Numbered from the stretch's first letter, positions 17,994 to 26,650 are shown. The stretch: 43,134 nucleotides of DNA from Actinomycetota bacterium (GCA_030603185.1 JAUVYG010000006.1:1-43134); one strand, 5' to 3'. Numbers and translations: made by a program. Notes: generated from the sequence alone by a model not told the origin.

Positions 17994-19698
17994 GTCCCTG
18001 GTCAACTGGGGTGGCTGGTATGACGGGGTTTTCGATGATGCAAGAGAGCGAGAGATTCCGATTCTTCTCGGAATCAGTGCATCTTGGTGCCACTGGTGCC
18101 ACGTCATGGACGAGACGACCTATGCCGATCCTGATGTGGCGGATCTCATCAACCGTGAATACATCGCGGTGCGAGTGGACCGCGACAAAAGGCCCGATAT
18201 CGATCGTCGATACAACATGGGTGGCTGGCCGAGTACGGTAATACTCGCGCCGAGTGGTCAGCCGATCGCAGGTGGAACCTATATCCCCCCTTCTAGGATG
18301 AAGGGGATGCTTGAGCAGATGTCAGCCGTCATCCGTTCCGGGGATTCAGAAGACTTGATGAACCCCGATGAATTTCAGGCGATCGATACCGCCTGGAATC
18401 CGTCAGGCGACGAGACTCTCACTTCGAAAACTGTCGAAGCGGTACTCGCGTCCACCACAGAGATGCTTGATCCCGACAACGGAGGATTCGGACGGGCTCC
18501 GAAATTTCCGTTTCCCGAGGCCCATCTATTGCTGCTTGACTCCAGCACGAAAAGTCACAACAAGTGGATGGCTGATCAGGTCCTAGGGTCCATGAAGGCC
18601 ATGCGAGATGGGGAGGTGTACGACGCAGTCGAGGGAGGCTTTTTCAGATATGCCACCAAGGTGGATTGGAGCGAGCCCCATTACGAAAAACTACTGAGCG
18701 ATAACGCCAGACTGCTGTCGGTGTTGAGTGAGGCAGTTCGACTTACTGGCGACATAGGGCTGAGGGGCCTCGCACGTTCACTCATCTGCTACCTGCATAC
18801 CTCGCTACTCGATCCCGAGATCGGTGCGTACTACGGAAGCCAGGACGCGGATGAGAAGTATTACACCTCTGATGCGATGGACAGGACCTACCTGGATGTA
18901 CCCTCCATCGACAAGACCCTCTATGCCGATTGGTCAGGGATGATCGCTCTCGCTCTTCTAGAGGCGTCCAGAGCCCTTGGGGCAAAAGAGGCTCAGCTGC
19001 GACAGACTGCTCTCGGAGTTCTCTTGGCGGTGGATGAGCGACTTCTACTTTCCGGTCATCTGCTGCATTACGGATCAGCCAATGCAGAGCACTCAACTGA
19101 GATAGCTGAAGGCGTTTCCGCCGAGGACATCCCCACCAATATGCTCGGTGATCTGGCATGGATCGCTCTGGCCAGCGTTCGAGCTTATGAAGAGACGGGT
19201 GAACAGGGTCATCTTGGCCGGGCGATGATGATGACGAGGGTCTCCCTCAGTCAGCTATGGGATGAGCGAGGAGGCTTTTTCGATGTCCCGGTACGGGAGG
19301 GCACGAAGGGTCACCTAGCCATTCGGGCCAAAGACATGGCGGACAATGCAGTGGCGGCCGAGGTGCTACTGCGACTCGGCCGCATCACAGAAGACGACCT
19401 GATGATAGAACGGGCTGCCAGCACTCTTAGGTACTTCGCGGGCGAAGCCTGGAAAGACGGGCTGTCGGCAGCTCCCATTGCCCGGGTCATCTCCCATTAT
19501 CTGGCTGAGCCGATGCGGATAACGGTCAGTGATAGGAAGCTGTTGGCCACCGCGATGGCCCACCGTCCTGCCCACGCAGTTATCGTTCACGACAAGACCG
19601 ACATCGCGGCCGCCGTGATCTGCCTGGGGACGCAGTGTCTGCCTCCCGTGAACACAGTGGAAGAGCTCGAGACGGTTCTTGCTGGACAACGGGTGTAG
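17986..19698 (+). CDS. Thioredoxin-fold DUF255 / YyaL (SPATA20-like) protein
   Basis: MAESLVNWGGWYDGVFDDAREREIPILLGISASWCHWCHVMDETTYADPDVADLINREYIAVRVDRDKRPDIDRRYN...GGWPSTVILAPSGQPIAGGTYIPP; start refined to ATG 17986 with TGGAGG SD. Confidence 0.9.
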   Translation: MAESLVNWGGWYDGVFDDAREREIPILLGISASWCHWCHVMDETTYADPDVADLINREYIAVRVDRDKRPDIDRRYNMGGWPSTVILAPSGQPIAGGTYIPPSRMKGMLEQMSAVIRSGDSEDLMNPDEFQAIDTAWNPSGDETLTSKTVEAVLASTTEMLDPDNGGFGRAPKFPFPEAHLLLLDSSTKSHNKWMADQVLGSMKAMRDGEVYDAVEGGFFRYATKVDWSEPHYEKLLSDNARLLSVLSEAVRLTGDIGLRGLARSLICYLHTSLLDPEIGAYYGSQDADEKYYTSDAMDRTYLDVPSIDKTLYADWSGMIALALLEASRALGAKEAQLRQTALGVLLAVDERLLLSGHLLHYGSANAEHSTEIAEGVSAEDIPTNMLGDLAWIALASVRAYEETGEQGHLGRAMMMTRVSLSQLWDERGGFFDVPVREGTKGHLAIRAKDMADNAVAAEVLLRLGRITEDDLMIERAASTLRYFAGEAWKDGLSAAPIARVISHYLAEPMRITVSDRKLLATAMAHRPAHAVIVHDKTDIAAAVICLGTQCLPPVNTVEELETVLAGQRV

Positions 19699-19722
19699 TC
19701 ACACACTGCTATCCTGTCTGGC

Positions 19723-20433
19723 ATGCGTTTATATCTTGTTCGTCACGGTCAAACAGAGTGGAACGGAGAGCTCCGATATCAGGGGCACACCGACTGCGAG
19801 CTGAGTGATCTTGGGCACGCCCAGGCGAAAGCGACGACCGAACTGCTTTCCGGGATGGCCTGCAACAGCTGCAGCCTTTACTCAAGTGATCTATCGAGGG
19901 CAAAGGCCACCGCGAGTCCTGTTGCCGAAAAGCTCGGCATGACTCCGACCTATGAGTTCGACCTCAGAGAGGCAGCTTTCGGTGAATGGGAGGGTCTCAG
20001 TTTCGACGAGATCGCTGAAAGGTTTCCTGAAGCTTGGGAGCAGTGGCGCGAGGACCCCATCAAGGCCGAGATCAAGGATGCTGAGCCACGGGCGGACTTC
20101 CGGGACCGGGTGCTCGGCAAGATCGACTCCATCGTCCGCCACCACACGCAGGGTGCGTACGGGTATCTATCGACGGGCGACCCCGCAGACGATGGCGCGA
20201 CGACGATCAAGGACGTTCCTGAGGCGATCATAGTGACCCACGGGGGAGTCGTGAAGACTATCCTGGCTCATTCTCTGGGTCTTTCGTTTGATGGCTACTG
20301 GAAGATCAGGGCCGACAATGGAGGGGTCAGCGTGGTCGACGTGTATCCTGCCGGAATCATCATCAGCCATCTCAACATCACGCATCATCTTGAGTCATTG
20401 GGAGGCGGGGACCGAGGCGATCGGGTCCTCTAG
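19723..20433 (+). CDS. Histidine phosphatase family protein (possible alpha-ribazole phosphatase CobC)
   Basis: MRLYLVRHGQTEWNGELRYQGHTDCELSDLGHAQA...REAAFGEWEGLSFDEI...IIVTHGGVVK. Confidence 0.85.
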   Translation: MRLYLVRHGQTEWNGELRYQGHTDCELSDLGHAQAKATTELLSGMACNSCSLYSSDLSRAKATASPVAEKLGMTPTYEFDLREAAFGEWEGLSFDEIAERFPEAWEQWREDPIKAEIKDAEPRADFRDRVLGKIDSIVRHHTQGAYGYLSTGDPADDGATTIKDVPEAIIVTHGGVVKTILAHSLGLSFDGYWKIRADNGGVSVVDVYPAGIIISHLNITHHLESLGGGDRGDRVL

Positions 20434-20514
20434 GCCGACCAAGGTGCTTCAAGCGAGCGCCCAAAGGTGGTAAAATCCCCATTCTGACCTTGCCTTCTTT
20501 ACGAACGGACAAGA

Positions 20515-21411
20515 ATGCCTTTATCCAGTTGGTTTCCCAGTAAAAAGCCTCAAGGCGCTGGGGAACAAAAGGGTGCTGCCAAGCAGGTGCCGGACGGTAT
20601 CTGGTCGAAATGCGCCTCTTGCAACAAGATCATTTATCAAAAAGAGCTACGGGCTGACCTGATGGTCTGTCCTCAGTGCGGCCATCATTATCAGATGACC
20701 GCCGCTGAGCGCATCGAGTTGGTCTCCGACCCTGGCTCCTTTGAGGAGTACGGCGCTGGCATCACATCCGTCGATCCCCTGGGTTTCGAGGGGACTAAGC
20801 CCTATGTGAACACCCTTGAACGAGCCAAGGGTCGAACGGATCTGAATGAGGCTGTGGTGTATGGCACGGCAAGCATCATGGACTCCCCGGTAGTAATCGG
20901 GGTCATGGACTTTCGTTTTGTTGGCGCGAGCATGGGCTCAGCTGTGGGCGAAAAGATCACTCTTGCTGCCGAGAAAGCGATCGAGCGAAAATGTCCGCTG
21001 GTCTTGTTCTGTGCGTCAGGCGGCGCTCGGATGCAGGAAGGGATGCTTTCCCTGATGCAGATGGCCAAGACAAGCGCCGTAATGGAACGACTGGGACGCA
21101 ACGGTATTCCCTACATCTCCGTCCTTACCGATCCGACGACTGGCGGGGTCAGCGCGTCATTCGCGACACTCGCTGACATCGTGCTGGCAGAGCCGAAGGC
21201 CCTTATCGGGTTTGCAGGACCTCGTGTGATCGAGCAGACCATCGGCCAGAAACTCCCCAAGGGCTTTCAGCGCAGTGAGTTTTTGCTCGAAAACGGGATG
21301 CTGGACCAGATCGTTCCCCGGTCTGAGATGCGTGAGCGACTCGGAACCATAATTGCGCACTTGGCACCTCCGACCCCGGTCGAGGCGCCGACCAGCGGCG
21401 AGGTGAGCTGA
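20515..21411 (+). CDS. accD: Acetyl-CoA carboxylase carboxyltransferase subunit beta
   Basis: Zinc ribbon CASCNKIIYQKELRADLMVCPQCGHH; CASGGARMQEGMLSLMQMAKT; TTGGVSASFATLADIVLAEPKALIGFAGPRVIEQTI. Confidence 0.95.
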   Translation: MPLSSWFPSKKPQGAGEQKGAAKQVPDGIWSKCASCNKIIYQKELRADLMVCPQCGHHYQMTAAERIELVSDPGSFEEYGAGITSVDPLGFEGTKPYVNTLERAKGRTDLNEAVVYGTASIMDSPVVIGVMDFRFVGASMGSAVGEKITLAAEKAIERKCPLVLFCASGGARMQEGMLSLMQMAKTSAVMERLGRNGIPYISVLTDPTTGGVSASFATLADIVLAEPKALIGFAGPRVIEQTIGQKLPKGFQRSEFLLENGMLDQIVPRSEMRERLGTIIAHLAPPTPVEAPTSGEVS

Positions 21412-22421
21412 TGGGTAAGTACGCATTTGAATTCGAGCGGTCGCTTGTCGACCTGGAAGAGCGCCTAGAGTTCCTTCGGAACGAAGCTGCGGACGGGACC
21501 GATGAGACCGCCTCACAGGTGGATCAACTAGAGAAGCAGATCGAGAAACTTCGTGAGATCACTTACAGCAACCTGACCCCCTGGCAGATTGTGCAGCTGT
21601 CTCGTCATCCCAATCGCCCCACCACTCAGCATTACATCGAATCCATAATCGACGACTTCGTCGAGTTGCACGGTGATCGGGTGTTCGGAGACGACTCTGC
21701 GATCATCGCGGGCCTAGGTCGGATGGACGGTCGCAGCGTCGCCGTCATCGGCCAACAGAAAGGACGCACCGCCCGCGAACGGGTTCAGCGCAACTTCGGC
21801 CAGCCTCACCCCGAGGGTTACCGCAAGGTACTTCGAGTCGCCAAGCTTGCGGAAAAATGCAATCTCCCCCTTATTACACTTGTAGATACTCAAGGTGCGT
21901 TTCCGGGAACTGCTTCAGAAGAGCGGGGAATATCGCAGGCCATCGCTGTAAATCTCGCCGCCTTCTCGTCGCTGCGCACCCCGATAGTCACTGTGACCAT
22001 TGGTGAAGGAGGTAGCGGTGGAGCACTAGGTATCGGAGTCGCGGATCGAGTGCTGATGCTTCAGAACTCCTACTACTCTGTTATAACTCCCGAGGGTTGC
22101 GCCTCGATTCTGTTCGGTGACTCATCTCGGGCTGAAGAGGCTGCATCACTACTGAAGTTGACAGCTGAAGACCTCACCGGACTGGGTGTTGTGGACGGGG
22201 TAGTTTCAGAGCCTTTGGGCGGAGCCAATCGCGATCCCCACTGGACGGCCTGGGAGCTAAAGAAGACTCTGGTCGCCGAGATCGACGCTCTGGTCGTTTC
22301 AGATTCGGAAGAACTGGTCGAGAAAAGGTATCAGAAGATACGCTCGATAGGCGTGTTCATGACCGAACAGGGCGAGACTATCGGCTCCCCCCTTCAGATG
22401 CCTGATCTGGTTTTTCCGTAA
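21411..22421 (+). CDS. accA: Acetyl-CoA carboxylase carboxyltransferase subunit alpha
   Basis: FELHGDR-type VELHGDRVFGDDSAIIAGLG...FGQPHPEGYRKVLRVAKLAEKCNLPLITLVDTQGAFPGTASEERGISQAIA; starts at the accD stop. Confidence 0.95.
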   Translation: MGKYAFEFERSLVDLEERLEFLRNEAADGTDETASQVDQLEKQIEKLREITYSNLTPWQIVQLSRHPNRPTTQHYIESIIDDFVELHGDRVFGDDSAIIAGLGRMDGRSVAVIGQQKGRTARERVQRNFGQPHPEGYRKVLRVAKLAEKCNLPLITLVDTQGAFPGTASEERGISQAIAVNLAAFSSLRTPIVTVTIGEGGSGGALGIGVADRVLMLQNSYYSVITPEGCASILFGDSSRAEEAASLLKLTAEDLTGLGVVDGVVSEPLGGANRDPHWTAWELKKTLVAEIDALVVSDSEELVEKRYQKIRSIGVFMTEQGETIGSPLQMPDLVFP

Positions 22422-22502
22422 TTCTTTATCAGCTTTAAGTTTAAAACTCCGATAAATAGCTAAACCGTTAACTAATCGAGTGAATCAATCAGGGAGATCA
22501 AA

Positions 22503-23465
22503 TTGCACAGAATAGGCGTGCTCACAAGTGGCGGCGACGCCCCGGGGATGAACGCTGCTGTTCGCGCAGTGACACGAATGGCCATTCACTCCGGTTCAGA
22601 GGTCGTCGGCTACGAACATGGCTACCAGGGAGTCCTGGAGGGGAAAGGCAAGATCCTTAAGCTGGGCAGCGTCGGAGGGATAATCGACGACGGTGGTACT
22701 TTTCTAGGTACTGCCAGATGCGGTGAGTTCCGTGAGGTTGCAGGCAAGAAGAAGGCCATTAAGCAATTTGAGAAAGACGGCGTCGAGGGTCTGATCGTCA
22801 TAGGGGGCGATGGCTCGCTGCGAGGCGCACAAGGTCTGTTTGACCTTGGATTTCCCGTGGTTGGAGTCCCCGCTACCATTGACAACGATATCTGTGGCAC
22901 CGATTACAGCATCGGATTCGATACTGCGGTGAACACAGTTCTTGATGTGATATCTAAGATCCGTGACACCGCCAGTGCTCACGAGCGTGTATTCGTCATC
23001 GAGACTATGGGCCGGACCTCAGGGTGGATCGCTCTTTATGCTGGGCTCGCTGGTGGCGCCGATTTCATCTTGGTCCCAGAAAACGTGCCTGAAACCATCG
23101 AGGATCTGACCGATCCAATAATTCGCGGCCATGAGCGCGGAAAGCAGCATAGTGTCATCGTCGTGGCCGAAGGTGCCGCAAGTGGCATGGACGTGGCCGA
23201 GCGCGTTCAGGAAAAAGTCGGCCGAGAGGTGAAACTGTCAGTGCTCGGCCACATGCAACGTGGAGGGGCGCCGACCGCCTTTGACCGCATACTCGCGAGT
23301 CGACTCGGCGCCCATGCAGTCGAGCTCCTTCTCGCCAACCGCGGAGGCATGTCCGTAGGCCTCGTAGGTAACAAAGTCAGCGCTTGCTGGTTCACTGAGG
23401 CCTACTCCCACGGAAAAGAGCTCGATCTTGAGATCCTAGAGCTCGCGGGTATTCTCGCTCTGTAG
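22503..23465 (+). CDS. pfkA: 6-phosphofructokinase
   Basis: TTG start with AGGGAGA SD; IGVLTSGGDAPGMNAAVRAV...VIGGDGSLRGA...PATIDNDICGTDYSIGFDTAVNTVLDVISKIRDTASAHERVFVIETMGR. Confidence 0.94.
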   Translation: MHRIGVLTSGGDAPGMNAAVRAVTRMAIHSGSEVVGYEHGYQGVLEGKGKILKLGSVGGIIDDGGTFLGTARCGEFREVAGKKKAIKQFEKDGVEGLIVIGGDGSLRGAQGLFDLGFPVVGVPATIDNDICGTDYSIGFDTAVNTVLDVISKIRDTASAHERVFVIETMGRTSGWIALYAGLAGGADFILVPENVPETIEDLTDPIIRGHERGKQHSVIVVAEGAASGMDVAERVQEKVGREVKLSVLGHMQRGGAPTAFDRILASRLGAHAVELLLANRGGMSVGLVGNKVSACWFTEAYSHGKELDLEILELAGILAL

Positions 23466-23478
23466 TCCGAAGGACTAG

Positions 23479-23973
23479 CTACTCGATCCCGACGACTCGC
23501 ATTCCAACAGCCAGGAAGATGACAATAACGCCGAAGACAAAGCTTGGTGCTGACCAGTAAGTGATCTGCTTTTCGCCCGTGGCGATATCCTCTGGCGGAG
23601 CGCCTGCCTCGCCAAGCTTGCCAACATCGATAGAGGCCTTGGTCGCCATGGCGCCGAGCAGGACGACAGCTGCAACCAGTACGATCTTCACGGCCAGGAT
23701 GTTTCCGTACAGAGTGTTGAACAGAGTGTCAGGATTCAGAACACCCAGGCCGACTGCCTTGATGATTCCTGTGAGTATCATGATAGTCGCCGCGGTCCAG
23801 ACGATCACTGTCCACCTGGGACCAGCGGCCGCCATTAGCACTCCGCGCTGAGGTGGGTCGAGTTTCTCTCGAGCCGGGAGCATGACCTGATACATGTAGA
23901 TCACACCACCTATCCAGGTCGCCACAGCCAAGATGTGTACAGCCCCAACGATCGTTGCCATGACGTTTTCCAT
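23479..23973 (-). CDS. CopD-family membrane protein
   Basis: MENVMATIVGAVHILAVATWIGGVIYMYQVMLPARE...; start refined to ATG 23973 with AGGAGG SD (track ORF starts at 24015). Confidence 0.75.
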   Translation of the reverse strand: MENVMATIVGAVHILAVATWIGGVIYMYQVMLPAREKLDPPQRGVLMAAAGPRWTVIVWTAATIMILTGIIKAVGLGVLNPDTLFNTLYGNILAVKIVLVAAVVLLGAMATKASIDVGKLGEAGAPPEDIATGEKQITYWSAPSFVFGVIVIFLAVGMRVVGIE

Positions 23974-24065
23974 GCGGTGACCTCCTGCGAGAGTTATGTG
24001 TACGCCTGAGTTCATGTGTACGCCTGACGAGGCCCGGGGTCAATAGTTGAGTCGAATGAGGAAGG

Positions 24066-24563
24066 TCACACAAAGCCCAGTAGCACAGCGATGAACACCA
24101 CAAGGAGGTTCAGGATCAGCTGGACTACCGAGAGGGTGATGGTTTTTCCTCGCAGAGCTTTAGCCTCGGGGGACTCGACGATGCCCGACAGAGCAAGACT
24201 CTCAAGCTTTGGGGTCAGTCGGTAGCTGTGCAGATAGGTGAGCGCAATCACGACTGCGACGAGCGCCAGCTTAAGAAGCAGCAGCTGCCCGTAATAAGTC
24301 GTGAAGAGTAGCTCAAGGCTGCGCAGCCGGAACCAACCGTTATATGCACCGGTAGTGGCCAGCAGCAGCAAGGCGACGAGCGAGACAGAGTTGAATCGTC
24401 GCCCGACCTTTGCGAAGAGCAAAGTACGCTCTTTGCGATCGAACTCCCCCCGGATGACCGGCGATAGCACCACGAAGATGAACAGCGCGCCGCCAACCCA
24501 CAACATCGCAGCCACGATGTGGATCCATCGCACCGCTCCCGGGATTAGTAAGAAATCGAGCAT
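24066..24563 (-). CDS. CopD-family membrane protein
   Basis: RWIHIVAAMLWVGGALFIFVVLSPVIRGEFDRKERTLLFAKVGRRFNSVSLVALLLLATTGAYN, typical CopD/DUF2269-like HIxxxxxWxGG signature. Confidence 0.75.
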   Translation of the reverse strand: MLDFLLIPGAVRWIHIVAAMLWVGGALFIFVVLSPVIRGEFDRKERTLLFAKVGRRFNSVSLVALLLLATTGAYNGWFRLRSLELLFTTYYGQLLLLKLALVAVVIALTYLHSYRLTPKLESLALSGIVESPEAKALRGKTITLSVVQLILNLLVVFIAVLLGFV

Positions 24564-24596
24564 TATCCTGAGTCTAGGAGAGGGTAAGTCCCATGT

Positions 24597-24929
24597 CTAG
24601 CAGCAGAAGAACGGATTGGGAGTCTGCACCAAAAGGAGCACCAAGGGCTCGGTTCCGGTGTTAGTGATCCCATGGTCCACCAAGGCAGGAGCCGGAACGA
24701 CCTCGCCCTCTTTTACATCGTATTTCTGATCACCGATGGTGATCTCCCCTGAGCCCTCGCGGACCAGGAAGAAGGCGGTTGCCTCAGTGTGGTGGGGTGC
24801 CAAGCTCTGTCCTGGCTTGAAGCATATCTGCTTGGCACCTAATTGCTCGGTCTCAAACACGGTACTTGCCATGGGTCGGTCATCGGCCAAGTTCTTTGTT
24901 TCGTTGATGTTAAGAAGCTGAGTAGACAT
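24597..24929 (-). CDS. Small cupin-domain protein
   Basis: GQSLAPHHTEATAFFLVREGSGEITIGDQKYDVKEGEVVPAPALVDHGITNTG (cupin motifs); C-terminus NPFFCC; start refined to MSTQLLNINE. Confidence 0.85.
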   Translation of the reverse strand: MSTQLLNINETKNLADDRPMASTVFETEQLGAKQICFKPGQSLAPHHTEATAFFLVREGSGEITIGDQKYDVKEGEVVPAPALVDHGITNTGTEPLVLLLVQTPNPFFCC

Positions 24930-24949
24930 CGTCTTCCTTTCTGGGGCGC

Positions 24950-25105
24950 TTAGTGTGGGCCGTGGATGAACTGAGGGAGGCATCGGGCGCATACCCAATC
25001 GTCCTTATCCTCTTTTTTTACAGCGATCAACAGACGATCGTCTGATGTGGTGCCGCAGTTGAGACAAACCGTCTTTTCCTGCTTCTGGTCGTTTGTGTCA
25101 GTCAT
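24950..25105 (-). CDS. 51-aa zinc-ribbon-like protein
   Basis: Absent from the ORF track (below length cutoff). Hand translation: MTDTNDQKQEKTVCLNCGTTSDDRLLIAVKKEDKDDWVCARCLPQFIHGPH*. Two CxxC knuckles; AAAGGTTCGCC upstream. Confidence 0.7.
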   Translation of the reverse strand: MTDTNDQKQEKTVCLNCGTTSDDRLLIAVKKEDKDDWVCARCLPQFIHGPH

Positions 25106-25117
25106 TGGCGAACCTTT

Positions 25118-25531
25118 CTATTTGGGCATTCCTGGTGGCATTTTTGGGCCGCCTGCCATTGTTTTCAACATGTTATAGGCGAATATGTAGGCACTTATCG
25201 CCCAAATCGATCCGAAAATCGCTAGGCCGATATCGCTTGGCCAGTATAGGAATACACCCAAACCGATCAGTCCGGCATTGGCCATCCAAAAGTGCACAAT
25301 GGACAGCTTGTCGCTGTGCAGCATCTTCCCGTGAAACCTGGGGATGATGTGGTAAGCGACACCGAACATCAGCATCGATACCCAGCCGAGCAGGTTGATA
25401 TGGGCGTGAGTAGCGCGAAGGGTGCCTCCCCATCCTTGGGAGTATCCGAAGCCCATGATCACTCCGATGGTTGTACCTATCACCAGGTACATAAGCGCGG
25501 CCTTAACAAAATTTCTGGTGAGCTCGCTCAA
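25118..25531 (-). CDS. Small COX1/cbb3-oxidase-subunit-I-like membrane protein (about 4 TM)
   Basis: TTG start with GGAGG SD; LRATHAHINLLGWVSMLMFGVAYHIIPRFHGKML resembles the heme-binding helix region of heme-copper oxidase subunit I, in a protein of only 137 aa. Confidence 0.7.
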   Translation of the reverse strand: MSELTRNFVKAALMYLVIGTTIGVIMGFGYSQGWGGTLRATHAHINLLGWVSMLMFGVAYHIIPRFHGKMLHSDKLSIVHFWMANAGLIGLGVFLYWPSDIGLAIFGSIWAISAYIFAYNMLKTMAGGPKMPPGMPK

Positions 25532-25572
25532 TCGTGACCTCCAGAGTCGTTGCAGATTAAATGCGCAATTTC

Positions 25573-25578
25573 ATTATA
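25573..25578 (-). promoter_or_regulatory. Candidate -10 (TATAAT) for the COX1-like/zinc-ribbon/cupin transcript
   Basis: Minus strand reads CCTATAATGAAAT, about 42 nt before the TTG start; -35 weak. Confidence 0.4.
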
Positions 25579-25660
25579 GGTACTACCTTACCCAGTAGAA
25601 TTTAAACATAACCATATTGGTAATGTATAGATGTGACTCGAGAATCTGGAGGCTTGTCCG

Positions 25661-25744
25661 TGCCGGAGGGGGGACTTGAACCCCCACGAGGTTTCCCTCA
25701 ACGGTGTTTGAGACCGCAGCGTCTACCGATTCCGCCACTCCGGC
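25661..25744 (-). tRNA. tRNA-Leu(CAA)
   Basis: Minus strand GCCGGAGTGGCGGAATCGGTAGACGCTGCGGTCTCAAACACCGTTGAGGGAAACCTCGTGGGGGTTCAAGTCCCCCCTCCGGCA; acceptor GCCGGAG/CTCCGGC, long variable arm, anticodon loop CTCAAAC; CCA not encoded. Confidence 0.95.
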
Positions 25745-25769
25745 TAGCAGGTCATTTGCCCGCTGCGAG

Positions 25770-25775
25770 ATTATA
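25770..25775 (-). promoter_or_regulatory. -10 element (TATAAT) of tRNA-Leu
   Basis: Minus strand AAGTGTATAATCTCGC, 25 nt before the tRNA 5' end. Confidence 0.55.
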
Positions 25776-25811
25776 CACTTGATTGGGTATATGGATAACC
25801 GCGATTGTTAG

Positions 25812-25840
25812 TTGCGAACAGCCGTTTTGAACCCTAGACT
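25812..25840 (+). promoter_or_regulatory. Candidate promoter TTGCGA-17-TAGACT for panD
   Basis: Spacing 17; the -10 ends 7 nt before ATG 25848. Confidence 0.45.
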
Positions 25841-25847
25841 GGTGCTC

Positions 25848-26213
25848 ATGTCTAATCCCAAGATGCGTTACATGATGAAGGGCAAGATCCACAGAGCCCG
25901 AGTTTCCGATGCCAACGTCGAGTACGAGGGCAGCATCGCTATTGACTCTGTTCTGATGGAAGGCGCCGATATACTTCCGTGGGAAAAGGTGGACGTCCTT
26001 AGCGTTGACAGCGGGACTCGACTTTCCACCTACGCTATTCCGGCAGAACCCAACTCAGGTGTGGTCTGCGTGAATGGTGCTGCGGCCAAGCTTATCGGCA
26101 AGGGCGAGAAAGTGATCATCGTCTCCTATGCGATGTACGACGAAGCCGACGCTCAGTCTTACACTCCCAGCGTCGTCAAGGTCGACGACTTCAACCAGGC
26201 GCTCTCGGCCTAA
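25848..26213 (+). CDS. panD: Aspartate 1-decarboxylase
   Basis: MRYMMKGKIHRARVSDANVEYEGSIAIDSVLMEGADILPWEKVDVLSVDSGTRLSTYAI...GVVCVNGAAAKLIGKGEKVIIVSYA; YEGSI self-processing site. Start 25848 or 25863. Confidence 0.93.
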   Translation: MSNPKMRYMMKGKIHRARVSDANVEYEGSIAIDSVLMEGADILPWEKVDVLSVDSGTRLSTYAIPAEPNSGVVCVNGAAAKLIGKGEKVIIVSYAMYDEADAQSYTPSVVKVDDFNQALSA

Positions 26214-26293
26214 CTCACTGCTCCTGGGGCGCGCAGAAGGTTCAAAGCTAAGCAAGTGGGTATATACAAACCTGGTTGTCGAAAAGCTCGTTA

Positions 26294-26322
26294 TTGACAA
26301 ACATGCCCAGGTAGAGTAACGT
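26294..26322 (+). promoter_or_regulatory. Candidate promoter TTGACA-17-TAACGT upstream of veg
   Basis: Perfect -35 TTGACA with 17-nt spacing to a moderate -10. Confidence 0.5.
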
Positions 26323-26359
26323 AACCTCAAGTATGTGATAGTTTTCACAAGGGGATTGA

Positions 26360-26650
26360 ATGACAACACAGCAGAATGGAACCGAGATCATCGAGCGTAT
26401 TCAAGGTGATCTTGCCGGTATGGTCGGCGACGAAATGCACATCAAGGCCAATCTTGGACGGTCAAAGACTGTTCAGGCCGTAGGCATTCTAGAGCAGGCT
26501 CATCCGAAGCTTTTCGTTCTAAAGGTCAACGAGACAGACAGCATCAGGCGTCTGTCTTACAGCTATGCTGACCTGCTTACTCAGACCGTTCGCTTGAGTG
26601 ACGTTGAGACACAGGACAACATTCTCCCTTGGCTCGAGCCCACCTCCTAG
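26360..26650 (+). CDS. veg: Veg-family protein
   Basis: IQGDLAGMVGDEMHIKANLGRSKTVQAVGILEQAHPKLFVLKVNETDSIRRLSYSYADLLTQTVRL matches the Veg family pattern (GR.KT...G.L....P..F.......RLSYSYADLLT..V); located upstream of ispE as in Firmicutes. Confidence 0.8.
   Translation: MTTQQNGTEIIERIQGDLAGMVGDEMHIKANLGRSKTVQAVGILEQAHPKLFVLKVNETDSIRRLSYSYADLLTQTVRLSDVETQDNILPWLEPTS

Noticed and set aside
22503-23465. PPi-dependent phosphofructokinase
   Set aside because: The motif GGDGSLRGA fits the ATP-type GGDGS rather than the GGDDT typical of PPi-dependent enzymes; not pursued further.
23463-23477. TAGTCC-GAA-GGACTA hairpin between pfkA and copD as a bidirectional terminator
   Set aside because: Only a 6-bp stem with a 3-nt loop and no T-tract on either side; insufficient support.
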